From an uncultured Chthonomonadaceae bacterium (GTDB lineage: Bacteria; Armatimonadota; Fimbriimonadia; Fimbriimonadales; Fimbriimonadaceae), in assembly GCA_946479035.1 (NCBI GenBank), contig CAMLDW010000004.1:31526-95525 (forward strand): a DNA stretch of 64,000 bases, given 5' to 3'. Position numbers and translations under genes: made by a program. Within the stretch, counting starts at the first letter, position 1, and each line of letters opens with the position of its first letter. The notes below the pieces were generated by a model. It was not told the origin of the DNA and made no database searches. It saw nothing but the letters and a program-made list of their open reading frames with translations. Below are positions 51,715 through 62,436 of the stretch, in pieces.

Positions 51715-52682
51715 ACACCGGCAAGTGGGGCGTGCTCTTCACGCTGCTGCTCGTGTTCTTCATCCTGTTCAACATCGCCCGGGCCAAGGCTTCAGCAAAA
51801 GGCTCCAAGAAGGAGATGTTCGTGCGCCGAATCCCTGGACTCAACGCCCTGGACGACGCGATCGGGCGCGCCACCGAGATGGGCCGACCGGTGCTGATGG
51901 TGCCCGGCATTGGCGACCTGAACGCGATCTCTGCGCAGGCGATCAACATCTTCGCGCAAGTGACCAAGACAGCGGCGCGCTTCGGCACGCCGATCCGCCT
52001 CTGTTGCGCTAACGCGGCGGTCTTTACGCTGGCGCAGGAGACGATCCGCGACGTCTACCAGTCCGAGGGGCTGATCGACCGGTTCGACGTCGACTCCGTG
52101 CAGTTCCTCTCGGACAGGCAGTTCGCCTTCGCCGCCGGTGTGGGGGGAATGATCATCCGCGAAAAGTGCGCGGCGACCTTCTTCCTCGGAGAGTTCTTCG
52201 CGGAGTCGCTGATCTTCGCGGAGACGGCGAACGCCGTGGGTGCGATCCAGATCGCGGGCTCGACCCAGACGACGCAGACGCCCTTCTTCATCGCTGCCTG
52301 CGACTACGTTCTGATCGGTGACGAGTTCTATGCCGCAAGCGCCTACCTGACGCGCGAGCCGGTCCTAGTCGGATCGCTGGTCGGGCAGGACTGGGCGAAG
52401 ATCGCCGCAGCCGCTCTGATCTTCTTCGGCTTCTTGGCGAACTCGTACGAGCGCCACATGCCAGCAGAAGTCAAGCGAGTCGACAACGACAAGACGGACG
52501 ACATCGAGGCCTACAGCGAGTGGGTTCCGACCGTAAGGAAACCTGACGGGAGCCTGCCGCTCAAGCGCAAAGTGGACACGGTGCTTTACCGAGTCTTCAA
52601 CCCGTTCATTACAAAAGAAGACGCCACGGTGGTCCGCCCCAAGAGGACTGATCTGCCGCCGCCGACTGGAGGCAGCCAGTGA
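51702..52682 (+). CDS. Membrane complex gene 3: DUF6754-like protein
   Basis: 326 aa with one N-terminal helix (about 10-27), a large soluble domain rich in Gly and Ala (GIGDLNAISAQAINIFAQVTKTAARFGTPIRLCC), a second hydrophobic segment near 231-247, and a charged tail. The layout resembles, from memory, the DUF6754 family known from Chloroflexota and relatives; that name is unverified. Cys101, Cys102 and Cys200 are noticeable. The ATGA overlap with gene 4 implies equal synthesis. Confidence 0.7.
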   Translation: MQYLDTGKWGVLFTLLLVFFILFNIARAKASAKGSKKEMFVRRIPGLNALDDAIGRATEMGRPVLMVPGIGDLNAISAQAINIFAQVTKTAARFGTPIRLCCANAAVFTLAQETIRDVYQSEGLIDRFDVDSVQFLSDRQFAFAAGVGGMIIREKCAATFFLGEFFAESLIFAETANAVGAIQIAGSTQTTQTPFFIAACDYVLIGDEFYAASAYLTREPVLVGSLVGQDWAKIAAAALIFFGFLANSYERHMPAEVKRVDNDKTDDIEAYSEWVPTVRKPDGSLPLKRKVDTVLYRVFNPFITKEDATVVRPKRTDLPPPTGGSQ

Positions 52683-53599
52683 TCCCCCTCCTCGCGCAAC
52701 AGGCGCCCGAGTACAACTTCTGGGCGAAGGAACCGGGCAACGGTGCCCTCTACTGGATCTTCGGCGCGATCATCTTAGGCATTATCGCGATCATTGCCCT
52801 TATCCAGGTGCCGACGCGCGCGCGCAGGCCGATCGTCTGGATCTTCACGTTCCTCTCTGGCGCGTTCTACGTCGTCTACTATCTCTGGCCGGCCCCCGTG
52901 CACTACAAGCAGGACGAGATGCCGCAAGGCGTCGTCGATCAAGGCGGTTTCTTCCTCCACGACGCTTTGCCGAGAGTAGCGGACATCGCAAACGTCCTGA
53001 CATACCTCCTGCTTTGCCTTGGCATCTTCTCGCTCGTCAGGATCCACTCGAGCAAGCTGTTCAAGAAGCAGAAGGACTGGGTGTTCAGCGCGGTGCTCCT
53101 GGGCTCAGCGCTCCTCATGGTCACCTTTGGCTATTGGGACTATATCCAAAAGGAGTTCAACGATCCGAACAAGCTCCTCACGAAGGCAGAAAACTGGAGC
53201 TGGGTCAACTACACGTCCGACCTGCTCTTCGACGGCCTGATCCAGCAGATGGACGCCGCCATGTTCTCAATCATCGCGTTCTTCATCCTGAGCGCCGCCT
53301 ACAGGGCATTCCGTATAAGGTCCATCGAAGCGACCGTGATGATGGCGAGCGCGGTCATCCTGATGATGAGCCTCATGGGCGCGCTCGACTTTCTCTGGAC
53401 CACTACGATCACAAACTTGGCGCACGGTAACGAGGCGAGCTTCTTGAACAATTTCCGCTTGGACATCGTCGCCGGCTGGATCAAGAGCTATTTACAAATC
53501 CCGGCCATCCGCGCACTGGACTTCGGCGTGGGGCTCGGCGCGCTCGCAATGGGACTGCGCATCTGGCTAGGGCTTGAGAAAGGAGGCGTCTCCGTATGA
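52679..53599 (+). CDS. Membrane complex gene 4: seven-helix membrane protein
   Basis: 306 aa with about seven hydrophobic helices (24-44, 51-70, 103-122, 133-155, 194-211, 219-241, 277-299). Loops carry few charges and no enzymatic motif that I can identify. It may be the integral core of the complex. The start overlaps gene 3 by ATGA, spelled GTGA here (GTG start), and its stop overlaps gene 5 the same way. Confidence 0.75.
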   Translation: MIPLLAQQAPEYNFWAKEPGNGALYWIFGAIILGIIAIIALIQVPTRARRPIVWIFTFLSGAFYVVYYLWPAPVHYKQDEMPQGVVDQGGFFLHDALPRVADIANVLTYLLLCLGIFSLVRIHSSKLFKKQKDWVFSAVLLGSALLMVTFGYWDYIQKEFNDPNKLLTKAENWSWVNYTSDLLFDGLIQQMDAAMFSIIAFFILSAAYRAFRIRSIEATVMMASAVILMMSLMGALDFLWTTTITNLAHGNEASFLNNFRLDIVAGWIKSYLQIPAIRALDFGVGLGALAMGLRIWLGLEKGGVSV

Positions 53600-54564
53600 G
53601 CGTTCCTGAGAAGAAAGCGTTTTGGGACCGCGCGCAGTCCATGGACCGCCGCGTTCTCTACACAGTCCTTATCGTCTTGACGGCGTCTTCGCTGTTCATC
53701 AAGACGGAGATCCCCGTCAACCCGGACACCTCGTCGAAGGACTTCTACATCGCGCTCATGAGCGCCCCCGCGGACAAGACCGTCCTAGTCGAGTCTGACT
53801 GGACGAACTCGACCCGAGCAGAGAACGCAGGGCAGTACGAGGCGCTCCTAAGGCTGCTCATGGACCGGAACATCAAGTTCGTGGTGTATACGCTCGCCGA
53901 TCCGCAGGCACCGCAGGTCGCGCGCGACACGATGCTCCGCATCAACGAGGAGCGCAAGAAGCAGGGGCTCCGACAATACGACCTGTGGAAGGACTATCTC
54001 GACCTCGGCTACTTCCCGAACGCGGAAGGGCACCTGCAGGCCCTCGGCAACGACATCCGCACAGCCTGGGGCGGGCGCAAAGAGCGCAACGAGAAAGGCG
54101 TCGACACAGACGTCTTTCAGTCGCCGGTGCTCCAAAACGTGCACCGCGTCGGTGACGCCAGCCTGCTGATCGTCGTTTCGGCGTCGAACACCATCGACCT
54201 CGCGGTCGAAAGGCTGTACGGCAAAGTCACGCTCGCCTACATGGTCACCGGCGTCATGGGCCCTGGCGCGCTGCCCTATTACCAAGCGGGCCAGATCGCC
54301 GGTATCACGATCGGGCTCAAGGGGCTGTACGACGTCGAGTACATGATGAAGTACGGCGTCAACTACCCGCTGGGCGCGGTAAAACCGAAGGTCGTCTACA
54401 AGGAGAAGGAGAACACCGTCATTGAGCCAGTCAACGTCGGAACTACCTTCGCCCGTGGAGCCTCGTACTTCCTGCCGCTGCACATCGCGCTCGGGCTGAT
54501 GATCATCGCGATTATCTTCGGAAACGTCGCGATGTACGCGAGCCGCGGGAGGGTCAAGAAGTGA
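53596..54564 (+). CDS. Membrane complex gene 5: large extracytoplasmic domain between two helices
   Basis: 322 aa. One helix at about 19-35, a long extracytoplasmic part (about 40-288) and a C-terminal helix (about 290-313). The soluble part contains a Rossmann-like stretch (SDWTNSTRAENAGQYEALLRLLMDRNIKFVVYTL) and a LLIVVSASNTIDLAVERLYG segment, followed by a repeated hydrophobic middle (LPYYQAGQIAGITIGLKGLYDVEYMM). No known catalytic motif. Overlaps genes 4 and 6 by 4 nt each. Confidence 0.72.
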   Translation: MSVPEKKAFWDRAQSMDRRVLYTVLIVLTASSLFIKTEIPVNPDTSSKDFYIALMSAPADKTVLVESDWTNSTRAENAGQYEALLRLLMDRNIKFVVYTLADPQAPQVARDTMLRINEERKKQGLRQYDLWKDYLDLGYFPNAEGHLQALGNDIRTAWGGRKERNEKGVDTDVFQSPVLQNVHRVGDASLLIVVSASNTIDLAVERLYGKVTLAYMVTGVMGPGALPYYQAGQIAGITIGLKGLYDVEYMMKYGVNYPLGAVKPKVVYKEKENTVIEPVNVGTTFARGASYFLPLHIALGLMIIAIIFGNVAMYASRGRVKK

Positions 54565-55307
54565 ACTCCACCTACATGTGGGTCAAACTGACGTTAGGCG
54601 TCATCGCGACGATCGGGCTCTACAGCGTCCTCTATAAAGAGACAAAGTTCTATCGCTTCTTCGAGCACTTGTTCCTCGGCCTCGCCGCTGGGTTTACGCT
54701 GGTCGCCCTGTGGAAGGAGACGCTCAAGCCCCTCTGGTGGGACAAGATGACCGGCTCGGTGGATGAGCTGACCCACAGGCCCGAAGTGGCGGGCTATTGG
54801 GTCTACGCGTTCCTGCTTCCGATCGGCCTTATGGGCTACCTCGTCTTCACCAAGAAGCACAACTGGATGAGCAGGATCCCGATCGGGGTGATCCTGGGCT
54901 TCTGGTCGGGCCAGCAGGTGCAGATCTGGTGGAACAAGTGGGGCGCAGGCATCTACGCCTCGATGCAGCCCGTGTGGCCGACCGCGACGGACTCTTTCAC
55001 AAAGCCTGTAGCGACCTCCGCGACCTCCGCGGCGATTAACGCGAACATATATCCGAGCCAAGCCCTGAGCAACCTCATCTTCGTCGTGACGATCCTCTCA
55101 GCGCTGAGCTACTTCTTCTTCAGCTTCGAGATGAAGAACAAGCTGCTCAAAGGTTCGAACACCCTCGGCCGATGGTTGCTGATGGTCGGCTTCGGCGCTA
55201 TCTTCGGCTCGACGGTGATGGCACGCTTCGCCCTGGAGATCGACCGCATGTCGTACGTATTCGTCGAGTGGGTCCATCAGACGGGCAAGCTGCTCAGCGG
55301 AGGCTAG
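54561..55307 (+). CDS. Membrane complex gene 6: six-helix membrane protein
   Basis: 248 aa with five or six helices (6-24, 36-51, 79-97, 106-119, 169-188, 203-222). The loop between the fourth and fifth holds a Thr/Ser/Ala-rich stretch (TATDSFTKPVATSATSAAINANIYP) and many Trp residues (W58, W59, W123, W124). GTG start overlapping the gene 5 stop. recO follows directly at the stop codon. Confidence 0.75.
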   Translation: MNSTYMWVKLTLGVIATIGLYSVLYKETKFYRFFEHLFLGLAAGFTLVALWKETLKPLWWDKMTGSVDELTHRPEVAGYWVYAFLLPIGLMGYLVFTKKHNWMSRIPIGVILGFWSGQQVQIWWNKWGAGIYASMQPVWPTATDSFTKPVATSATSAAINANIYPSQALSNLIFVVTILSALSYFFFSFEMKNKLLKGSNTLGRWLLMVGFGAIFGSTVMARFALEIDRMSYVFVEWVHQTGKLLSGG

Positions 55308-56051
55308 TTGTCCGAGACTACGGTCACGGCGATCGTTCTGCGCCGGACTGACCTGGGTGAGAGCGACAGGCTCCTGACGCTCCTCACGCGCGAGCTCGGT
55401 AAGGTTGACGCGGTCGCAAAGGGCGCGCGCAAAGGCGGGTCGCGCCTTGCAGGCATAAGCGAGCCGTTGATGTTTGCCGAACTGCATCTAGCACGCACGC
55501 GCTCGCGCCACTATGTCACACAGGCCCAGCCGATGAGCTCTCTGCCTGCCTTGAGGCAGAGCTACGAGCGCCTGCTCTGCGGCCTTGCAATGACGGAGCT
55601 CGTTGCGCTGCATCTGCCTTACGAGTCGGAGCAGCCGGAGGTCTTCGACGTCCTCACAGCGGCGCTTGCCGCGCTCGGCGGCGATTGCGACCCTGCCGTC
55701 CCGCTCGTCTGGTTCGGCTCGCGCATGCTCAAGCTTGAGGGGCAGATGCCGGACTGGCGCATCTGCGCCGCTACGGGGGTCCCGTTGAAGACGACTCCGG
55801 TCTGGTACTCGTCGGCGGCGGGCGGAGCGGTGAGCGAAGCCGCCGCACACGGGTTTGCCGACGCCCGGCTAGCCTCGGCAGTAGCGCTCATCGCGATCGC
55901 CAAGTCCGCGGAGCTGGAGCGGCCGCCCGCCGCGATCAAGCGCGCACCCGAGTGTTGCGAGGTCCTGTTCCGGTTCTGGCAGGGCGTTGCCGAGTCTCCA
56001 CTGCCCGCCTGGGGGGCCGCCGTCCAGACGCTCAAGGGCGACGGCGAGTAA
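55308..56051 (+). CDS. recO: DNA repair protein RecO
   Basis: 247 aa. The N-terminal OB fold reads TVTAIVLRRTDLGESDRLLTLLTRELGKVDAVAKGARKGGSRLAG, the conserved RecO beginning, then a helical domain. The zinc-finger cysteines of the usual CxxC...CxxC type are reduced to isolated C's (RICAATGVPL and later ECCEVLF), so zinc is probably not bound, as in some other RecO lineages. It loads RecA onto gapped DNA with RecF and RecR. TTG start placed straight after the previous stop. Confidence 0.9.
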   Translation: MSETTVTAIVLRRTDLGESDRLLTLLTRELGKVDAVAKGARKGGSRLAGISEPLMFAELHLARTRSRHYVTQAQPMSSLPALRQSYERLLCGLAMTELVALHLPYESEQPEVFDVLTAALAALGGDCDPAVPLVWFGSRMLKLEGQMPDWRICAATGVPLKTTPVWYSSAAGGAVSEAAAHGFADARLASAVALIAIAKSAELERPPAAIKRAPECCEVLFRFWQGVAESPLPAWGAAVQTLKGDGE

Positions 56052-56054
56052 ACT
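56049..56054 (+). promoter_or_regulatory. TANNNT box (TAAACT) of the peptide-binding lipoprotein gene
   Basis: TAAACT overlaps the recO TAA and ends 9 nt before the ATG at 56064, flanked by GAG/CTC as a small inverted repeat. Confidence 0.35.
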
Positions 56055-56063
56055 CGTCTCAAG

Positions 56064-57689
56064 ATGAGACCGACCAGTATCGCTTTGGTCCTGTTGGCCG
56101 CGCTCGGCGCGTTCGGCTGCTCGAAAGGGAAGTTCTCTTCAGGGACCGCTAAGCCCGAGCCGGGCGTTTTCCGCTACCCGATCGTCACGAGCCCGACTTC
56201 GCTCGATCCCGGCGTTGTGCAAGACGGCGACACCTTGGACGTGATCCAACAGATCTACGAGGGCTTGGTCACATGGAGCCCCGAGAACACGGTCGTCGGC
56301 GCCCTGGCAGAGACTTGGGACGTACAGGACGGCGGCCGCACCTATGTCTTCCATCTGCGTCACGGCGTGATGTTCCACAGCGGGCGTGAGTGCAAGGCGC
56401 AGGACGTGAAGTGGTCCATCGAGCGCAACACGGTTAACGGCCTGCAAAGCGAGACCGTCGATGCCTACCTCAGCGACGTCGTCGGGCTGAGCGCGGTAGT
56501 GGCAAAGCAAAAAGCTAAGAAGCTGGATGACCCGCCCGAGATCATCGACATCCCTGGGATCAAAGTCATCGACGACTACACGCTTGAAATAGACCTCTCC
56601 AAACCGACGCCCTACTTCCTCGGGAAGCTGACCTACCTCGTCTCAGCGCCGATGGACAAGGACTTCGCCCCCCTTGGAAAGGAGATGACGAGCGTAGACC
56701 AGATGGTCGGCACAGGCCCGTTCAAGATCCAGCGCTACGACCGCGACCAGCTCATCGTCCTCACCGCGTTCGACGGCTACCACGGCGGAAGGCCCAAACT
56801 GGACAGAATCGAGAGACCAGTGGTGCAAGACCCTGCCACACGCCTGTTGAAGTACAAGAGCGGCGAGGTTGACATGGTGATGCTGGAAAGGCAGGACATC
56901 AAGGGCCTGAAAGGCACGGAATACGAGGCGCAGCTTAACTACTACCAGCGCCCTTCAATCTGGTATCTGGGAATGAACCAGAACATGTTGCCTCAGTTCA
57001 AAGACAAGCGAGTGAGGCAGGCGATCGCTATGGCCGTCAACAAGGAGCGCATCGTCAACGAAGTGCTCAGCGCGCAGAACACGATCGCGAACGGGATCAT
57101 CCCTCCGGGTGTTCCCGGTTACCGCCCCAACGCGCCCTCATTGAAGTTCGACCCCGACAAAGCGCGCACGCTCTTGGTCGCGGCTGGGTATCCAGGCGGC
57201 AAAGGTTTTCCTGAGCTGACGATGACCTATCGCGAAGGTCGGCCGGACATCGAGCTAGCGGCGGCAGCGGTCGCCTCGGACCTCAAGCAGTACCTCGGCA
57301 TCACTGTGCACCTTCAGACGATGGAGTGGCGCGCCTACCTCGACAAGTACAACAAGCACCAGCAGACCTTCTTCCACATGCGCTGGGCGGCCGACTACCT
57401 CGATCCGGAGAACTTCATCAGCCACATGCTTGCGTCCTACGGGCCAGAGAACAAGGTCGACTACCACAACGCGAAGTTCGATGCGCTGTGCAGCCAGGCG
57501 GACTCAATCCTGGACATGGCGCAGCGCGTGCCGCTCTATCAACGGGCCGAAGACATCGTGCTGGACGACGCCGTGTGGGTCCCCGTCTACTTCCAGCGCG
57601 ACGCCGAGCTCCAAAGGCCGTGGGTCAAGAACATGCGCGAGTCGCTCTTCGGCCACCTTCCGCACACGACGACCGAGATCGTCCCGTGA
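56064..57689 (+). CDS. Peptide-type ABC transporter substrate-binding lipoprotein (SBP_bac_5)
   Basis: 541 aa. Lipobox AFGC (C19) after a hydrophobic leader. Family motifs: LDPGVVQDGDTLDVIQQIYEGLV, LAETWDVQDGGRTYVFHLRHGVMFHSG, VGTGPFKIQRYDRDQLIVLTAF, and FKDKRVRQAIAMAVNKERIV. It binds oligopeptides, nickel or similar ligands for an ABC importer whose permeases are not in the window. It is directly followed by a regulator gene (4 nt), suggesting ligand-responsive control of that uptake. Confidence 0.92.
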   Translation: MRPTSIALVLLAALGAFGCSKGKFSSGTAKPEPGVFRYPIVTSPTSLDPGVVQDGDTLDVIQQIYEGLVTWSPENTVVGALAETWDVQDGGRTYVFHLRHGVMFHSGRECKAQDVKWSIERNTVNGLQSETVDAYLSDVVGLSAVVAKQKAKKLDDPPEIIDIPGIKVIDDYTLEIDLSKPTPYFLGKLTYLVSAPMDKDFAPLGKEMTSVDQMVGTGPFKIQRYDRDQLIVLTAFDGYHGGRPKLDRIERPVVQDPATRLLKYKSGEVDMVMLERQDIKGLKGTEYEAQLNYYQRPSIWYLGMNQNMLPQFKDKRVRQAIAMAVNKERIVNEVLSAQNTIANGIIPPGVPGYRPNAPSLKFDPDKARTLLVAAGYPGGKGFPELTMTYREGRPDIELAAAAVASDLKQYLGITVHLQTMEWRAYLDKYNKHQQTFFHMRWAADYLDPENFISHMLASYGPENKVDYHNAKFDALCSQADSILDMAQRVPLYQRAEDIVLDDAVWVPVYFQRDAELQRPWVKNMRESLFGHLPHTTTEIVP

Positions 57690-57693
57690 AAAG

Positions 57694-58863
57694 ATGAAGA
57701 CGTCGACCGTGCTCGCTGCCGACTTTGCAAGGACAAAGGACGGATGGAGGTCCAACGGCGGGGCAGGACGCGCGCACCCGGACCGCGCACGGCCGTTTTC
57801 TCTTAGCGTCGACGTGCCTGTGGCTGCCGGACGGCTCGAGAGCGTCGCGATCGTCGGTGTACTGGCGGTCCACGCCACGCCTGACGTGGAGCCGTCGGGC
57901 GTTGTCGGCGCGCGGGCGCTCTTTTATTCGGATGGGCGACAAGTTCATTCGCAAGACCTGGTTCAAGGCTTGCACTACGGCGACGCCAGCTCGAGCGCTG
58001 ACGTCTATCGCCTGAACGGCGACGAGACCTCTCTTGAGACGGTCGGCCGCAGGGTCCTCGATGGGTGCCAGTACAGGGTCGACAAGCTGTCCCTCGGCGT
58101 GCCCAGCGGCGTCACAGCAGACCGGATGGTGCTGCAGGACCTCGGAACGCCCGCGAGCTTCGTAGTGTTCGACGTCCTCTTCGAGTTCGAGGACGCGGGT
58201 GTCTGCCCGTTCAGGGGCCGAGATGGGAACGTCGCGCTCGGCGACATCGGTGCCGTGCTCAGGCTCCGCGACAGTGCTAGCTTCGACCGCGCGATCAAGC
58301 AGTTCCAAAGCGGCATCATGAGCTGCGGTCGCGACATGGACGAGGCGCGCGGGCTCGCGCTGACCTTCATCGGTTCTGTGGTCGGCGCCCTCCTGGAGCT
58401 CGACGCCCAAAGATCGCTGCACAAAGAGCTCTTGGAAGCGGCGCGTGAGCTTGAGGCACTCCGCGAGCCGGGAGACGTGGCGGCGGCGGCCGTGCGGCGG
58501 ATCCTGCGCCTGACCGCGAGACAGATGCCGCAAGCGGGGCACGGTGACGTTTCCGTGAAGAGGGCCCTGGAGATCCTCTCACGAAGTTTTGCGGGGGGCG
58601 TCGACGCAGACGCGATCGCGCAAGAACTGAACCTGAGCACCTCGCACTTCCGCCACCTCTTCCGGGAGGCGACGAGGCTACCGTTCCAGAAGTACCTGGT
58701 TGCGCTCAGGCTCGAAAAGGCCCGAGAGCTGCTCCTCCAGACTCAAATGCCAGTCACGGACGTGGCAGGCACGGTCGGCTTCCAGAGCACCGCGCACTTT
58801 AGCCGGGCCTTCTCCAAGCGTTTTGGGGCCTCGCCATCCGCCCTAAGGCAATCCCGGCGATAG
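57694..58863 (+). CDS. AraC/XylS-family regulator with a beta-rich N-terminal domain
   Basis: 389 aa from the ATG at 57694. The C-terminal 95 residues are a double HTH domain: VKRALEILSRSFAGGVDADAIAQELNLSTSHFRHLFREATRLPFQKYLVALRLEKARELLLQTQMPVTDVAGTVGFQSTAHFSRAFSKRFGASPSALR-like. The N-terminal half is not a cupin but a beta-rich stretch (FSLSVDVPVAAGRLESVAIVGVLAVH, DKLSLGVPSGVTADRMVLQDL) reminiscent of a carbohydrate-binding sandwich, then a helical linker. It probably controls itself and the adjacent transporter gene in response to a sugar or peptide. Confidence 0.85.
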   Translation: MKTSTVLAADFARTKDGWRSNGGAGRAHPDRARPFSLSVDVPVAAGRLESVAIVGVLAVHATPDVEPSGVVGARALFYSDGRQVHSQDLVQGLHYGDASSSADVYRLNGDETSLETVGRRVLDGCQYRVDKLSLGVPSGVTADRMVLQDLGTPASFVVFDVLFEFEDAGVCPFRGRDGNVALGDIGAVLRLRDSASFDRAIKQFQSGIMSCGRDMDEARGLALTFIGSVVGALLELDAQRSLHKELLEAARELEALREPGDVAAAAVRRILRLTARQMPQAGHGDVSVKRALEILSRSFAGGVDADAIAQELNLSTSHFRHLFREATRLPFQKYLVALRLEKARELLLQTQMPVTDVAGTVGFQSTAHFSRAFSKRFGASPSALRQSRR

Positions 58864-59185
58864 AACGGGCATTGGTCTTTGGGCGTCTAATGGAATGAGC
58901 CTATTAAGCCGACATCGTCGGTAGGCATAGGCCAAAACGACTTACGGATACGTCGCCTGCGGCGCAGCTAATTGACCTGGCGCCGAAGGTGCCCAAAAGC
59001 ACGGTGGAAGAAAAAACTGGCGTGGCAAGGGTGGGGCTCACAGGGGTGCACAGACGCACCGGTGTGTGGTGACCCGGTATCCGCCGAGTTGGCCTATCTA
59101 GCTTTTCTAGTAAAAGAACGAGAACAGCACAGACGAACAAGCCCCGGAGCACATTGCTTCCGGGGCTCGTCTGTTCTTGGATAGA
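58864..59185. other. 322-nt intergenic region before a convergent gene
   Basis: No coding region of credible composition was found. A strong stem-loop lies at 59129-59174. A GC-rich part near 58956-58990 contains short inverted repeats (GCGCCTGCGGCGC-like), but nothing nameable. Confidence 0.45.
59129..59174. terminator. Long hairpin between convergent genes
   Basis: ACAGACG (59129) pairs with CGTCTGT (59168), and after a small bulge AGCCCCGGA pairs with TCCGGGGCT around a 10-nt loop. The extended stem lies between the AraC gene and the minus-strand outer-membrane gene, so it could stop transcription from either side. Only weak T-runs follow (CTGTTCTTGG on plus, TGTTCGTCTG on minus). Confidence 0.5.
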
Positions 59186-59623
59186 TCAGAAGTGGAAACC
59201 GACGGCCAGCTCGAGCATCCACGGCACGATGTCGCCGCTGTCGAGGTTGCCGAGGGGAACGAGCGCGCCAGCGCGAAAGTCGATCATCCGAGTGTCCCTC
59301 GGCCGTGAAACGTAGTACACGCCTGGAGCTCCGAAGAAGCCGCCGTTGACTAGCCCGACCCTGGCTACGAACGCGAGTCCGCGCGGCTGCCTGCCCTGGT
59401 AGAAGTCTCCCTCGACTGCAAGCCCGATCTGCGTACTGTTGTTGTTCCCTGGGCGGTCGATCACCACTGGAGCGAACCCAAAGCCCCAGGTGTAGTTCCT
59501 TCCGGACTCCCACGGCGTTTCATACATGAGCGACGTGCCGAGCCAGATGGTGCCTTTCAGCTTGTCTTGAGCAAAGCTTGAAACGCAAAGCGCCGAGAAC
59601 AGTAGGACGGTCAAGAATCTCAT
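59186..59623 (-). CDS. Small outer-membrane-type barrel protein
   Basis: 145 aa with a signal peptide (MRFLTVLLFSALCVSSFAQ) and a mature part of alternating hydrophobic strands (GTIWLGTSLMYETPW, TWGFGFAPVVID, QIGLAVEGDFYQG, FVARVGLV) ending in GFHF, the usual C-terminal Phe signature for outer-membrane insertion. Eight strands would fit a small OmpW/OmpX-size barrel. CAGGAGA precedes the ATG. The ligand is unknown. Confidence 0.7.
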   Translation of the reverse strand: MRFLTVLLFSALCVSSFAQDKLKGTIWLGTSLMYETPWESGRNYTWGFGFAPVVIDRPGNNNSTQIGLAVEGDFYQGRQPRGLAFVARVGLVNGGFFGAPGVYYVSRPRDTRMIDFRAGALVPLGNLDSGDIVPWMLELAVGFHF

Positions 59624-59720
59624 TTGTGTCTCCTGATAGGACAGGAACCAGTCCTGCCGTTAAGGTTTTGGACGTAAACCCTCTTGAAAGGGGTTCCAAA
59701 TGAGAGGTCCTTTGGGCGGT

Positions 59721-62330
<2,610 letters not shown>

Positions 62331-62436
62331 ATTCCCAATTAATCCTCGCTCAGCCGGGCGGGTTTCTCAAATCCACAATGACAGCCATTCTGTGCAGGAA
62401 TCCCCAGGGGGGGCCATTTTTTGGCCGTTTTTTCTG
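62331..62436. other. 106-nt gap between clpB and a minus-strand hypothetical gene
   Basis: Contains GGCCA and TGGCC paired over a T-rich loop (62412-62426), followed by GTTTTTT on the plus strand. That layout would terminate plus-strand RNA, although no plus-strand gene ends here. On the minus strand TTAATT 6 nt before the clpB ATG is a possible -10. Confidence 0.4.

Noticed and set aside
58972..59184. Possible small gene on the plus strand after the AraC gene
   Set aside because: Basic and Cys-rich reading with no start signal, overlapping the long hairpin; composition unlike the genes around it.
59624..59720. Intrinsic terminator of clpB
   Set aside because: Several short inverted repeats occur (AGGAC/GTCCT, CCTCT/AGAGG), but none forms a long stable stem with a T-run on the minus strand.
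62412..62430. Terminator for the hypothetical gene upstream of clpB
   Set aside because: The stem is followed by T's only on the plus strand, while the gene is on the minus strand.
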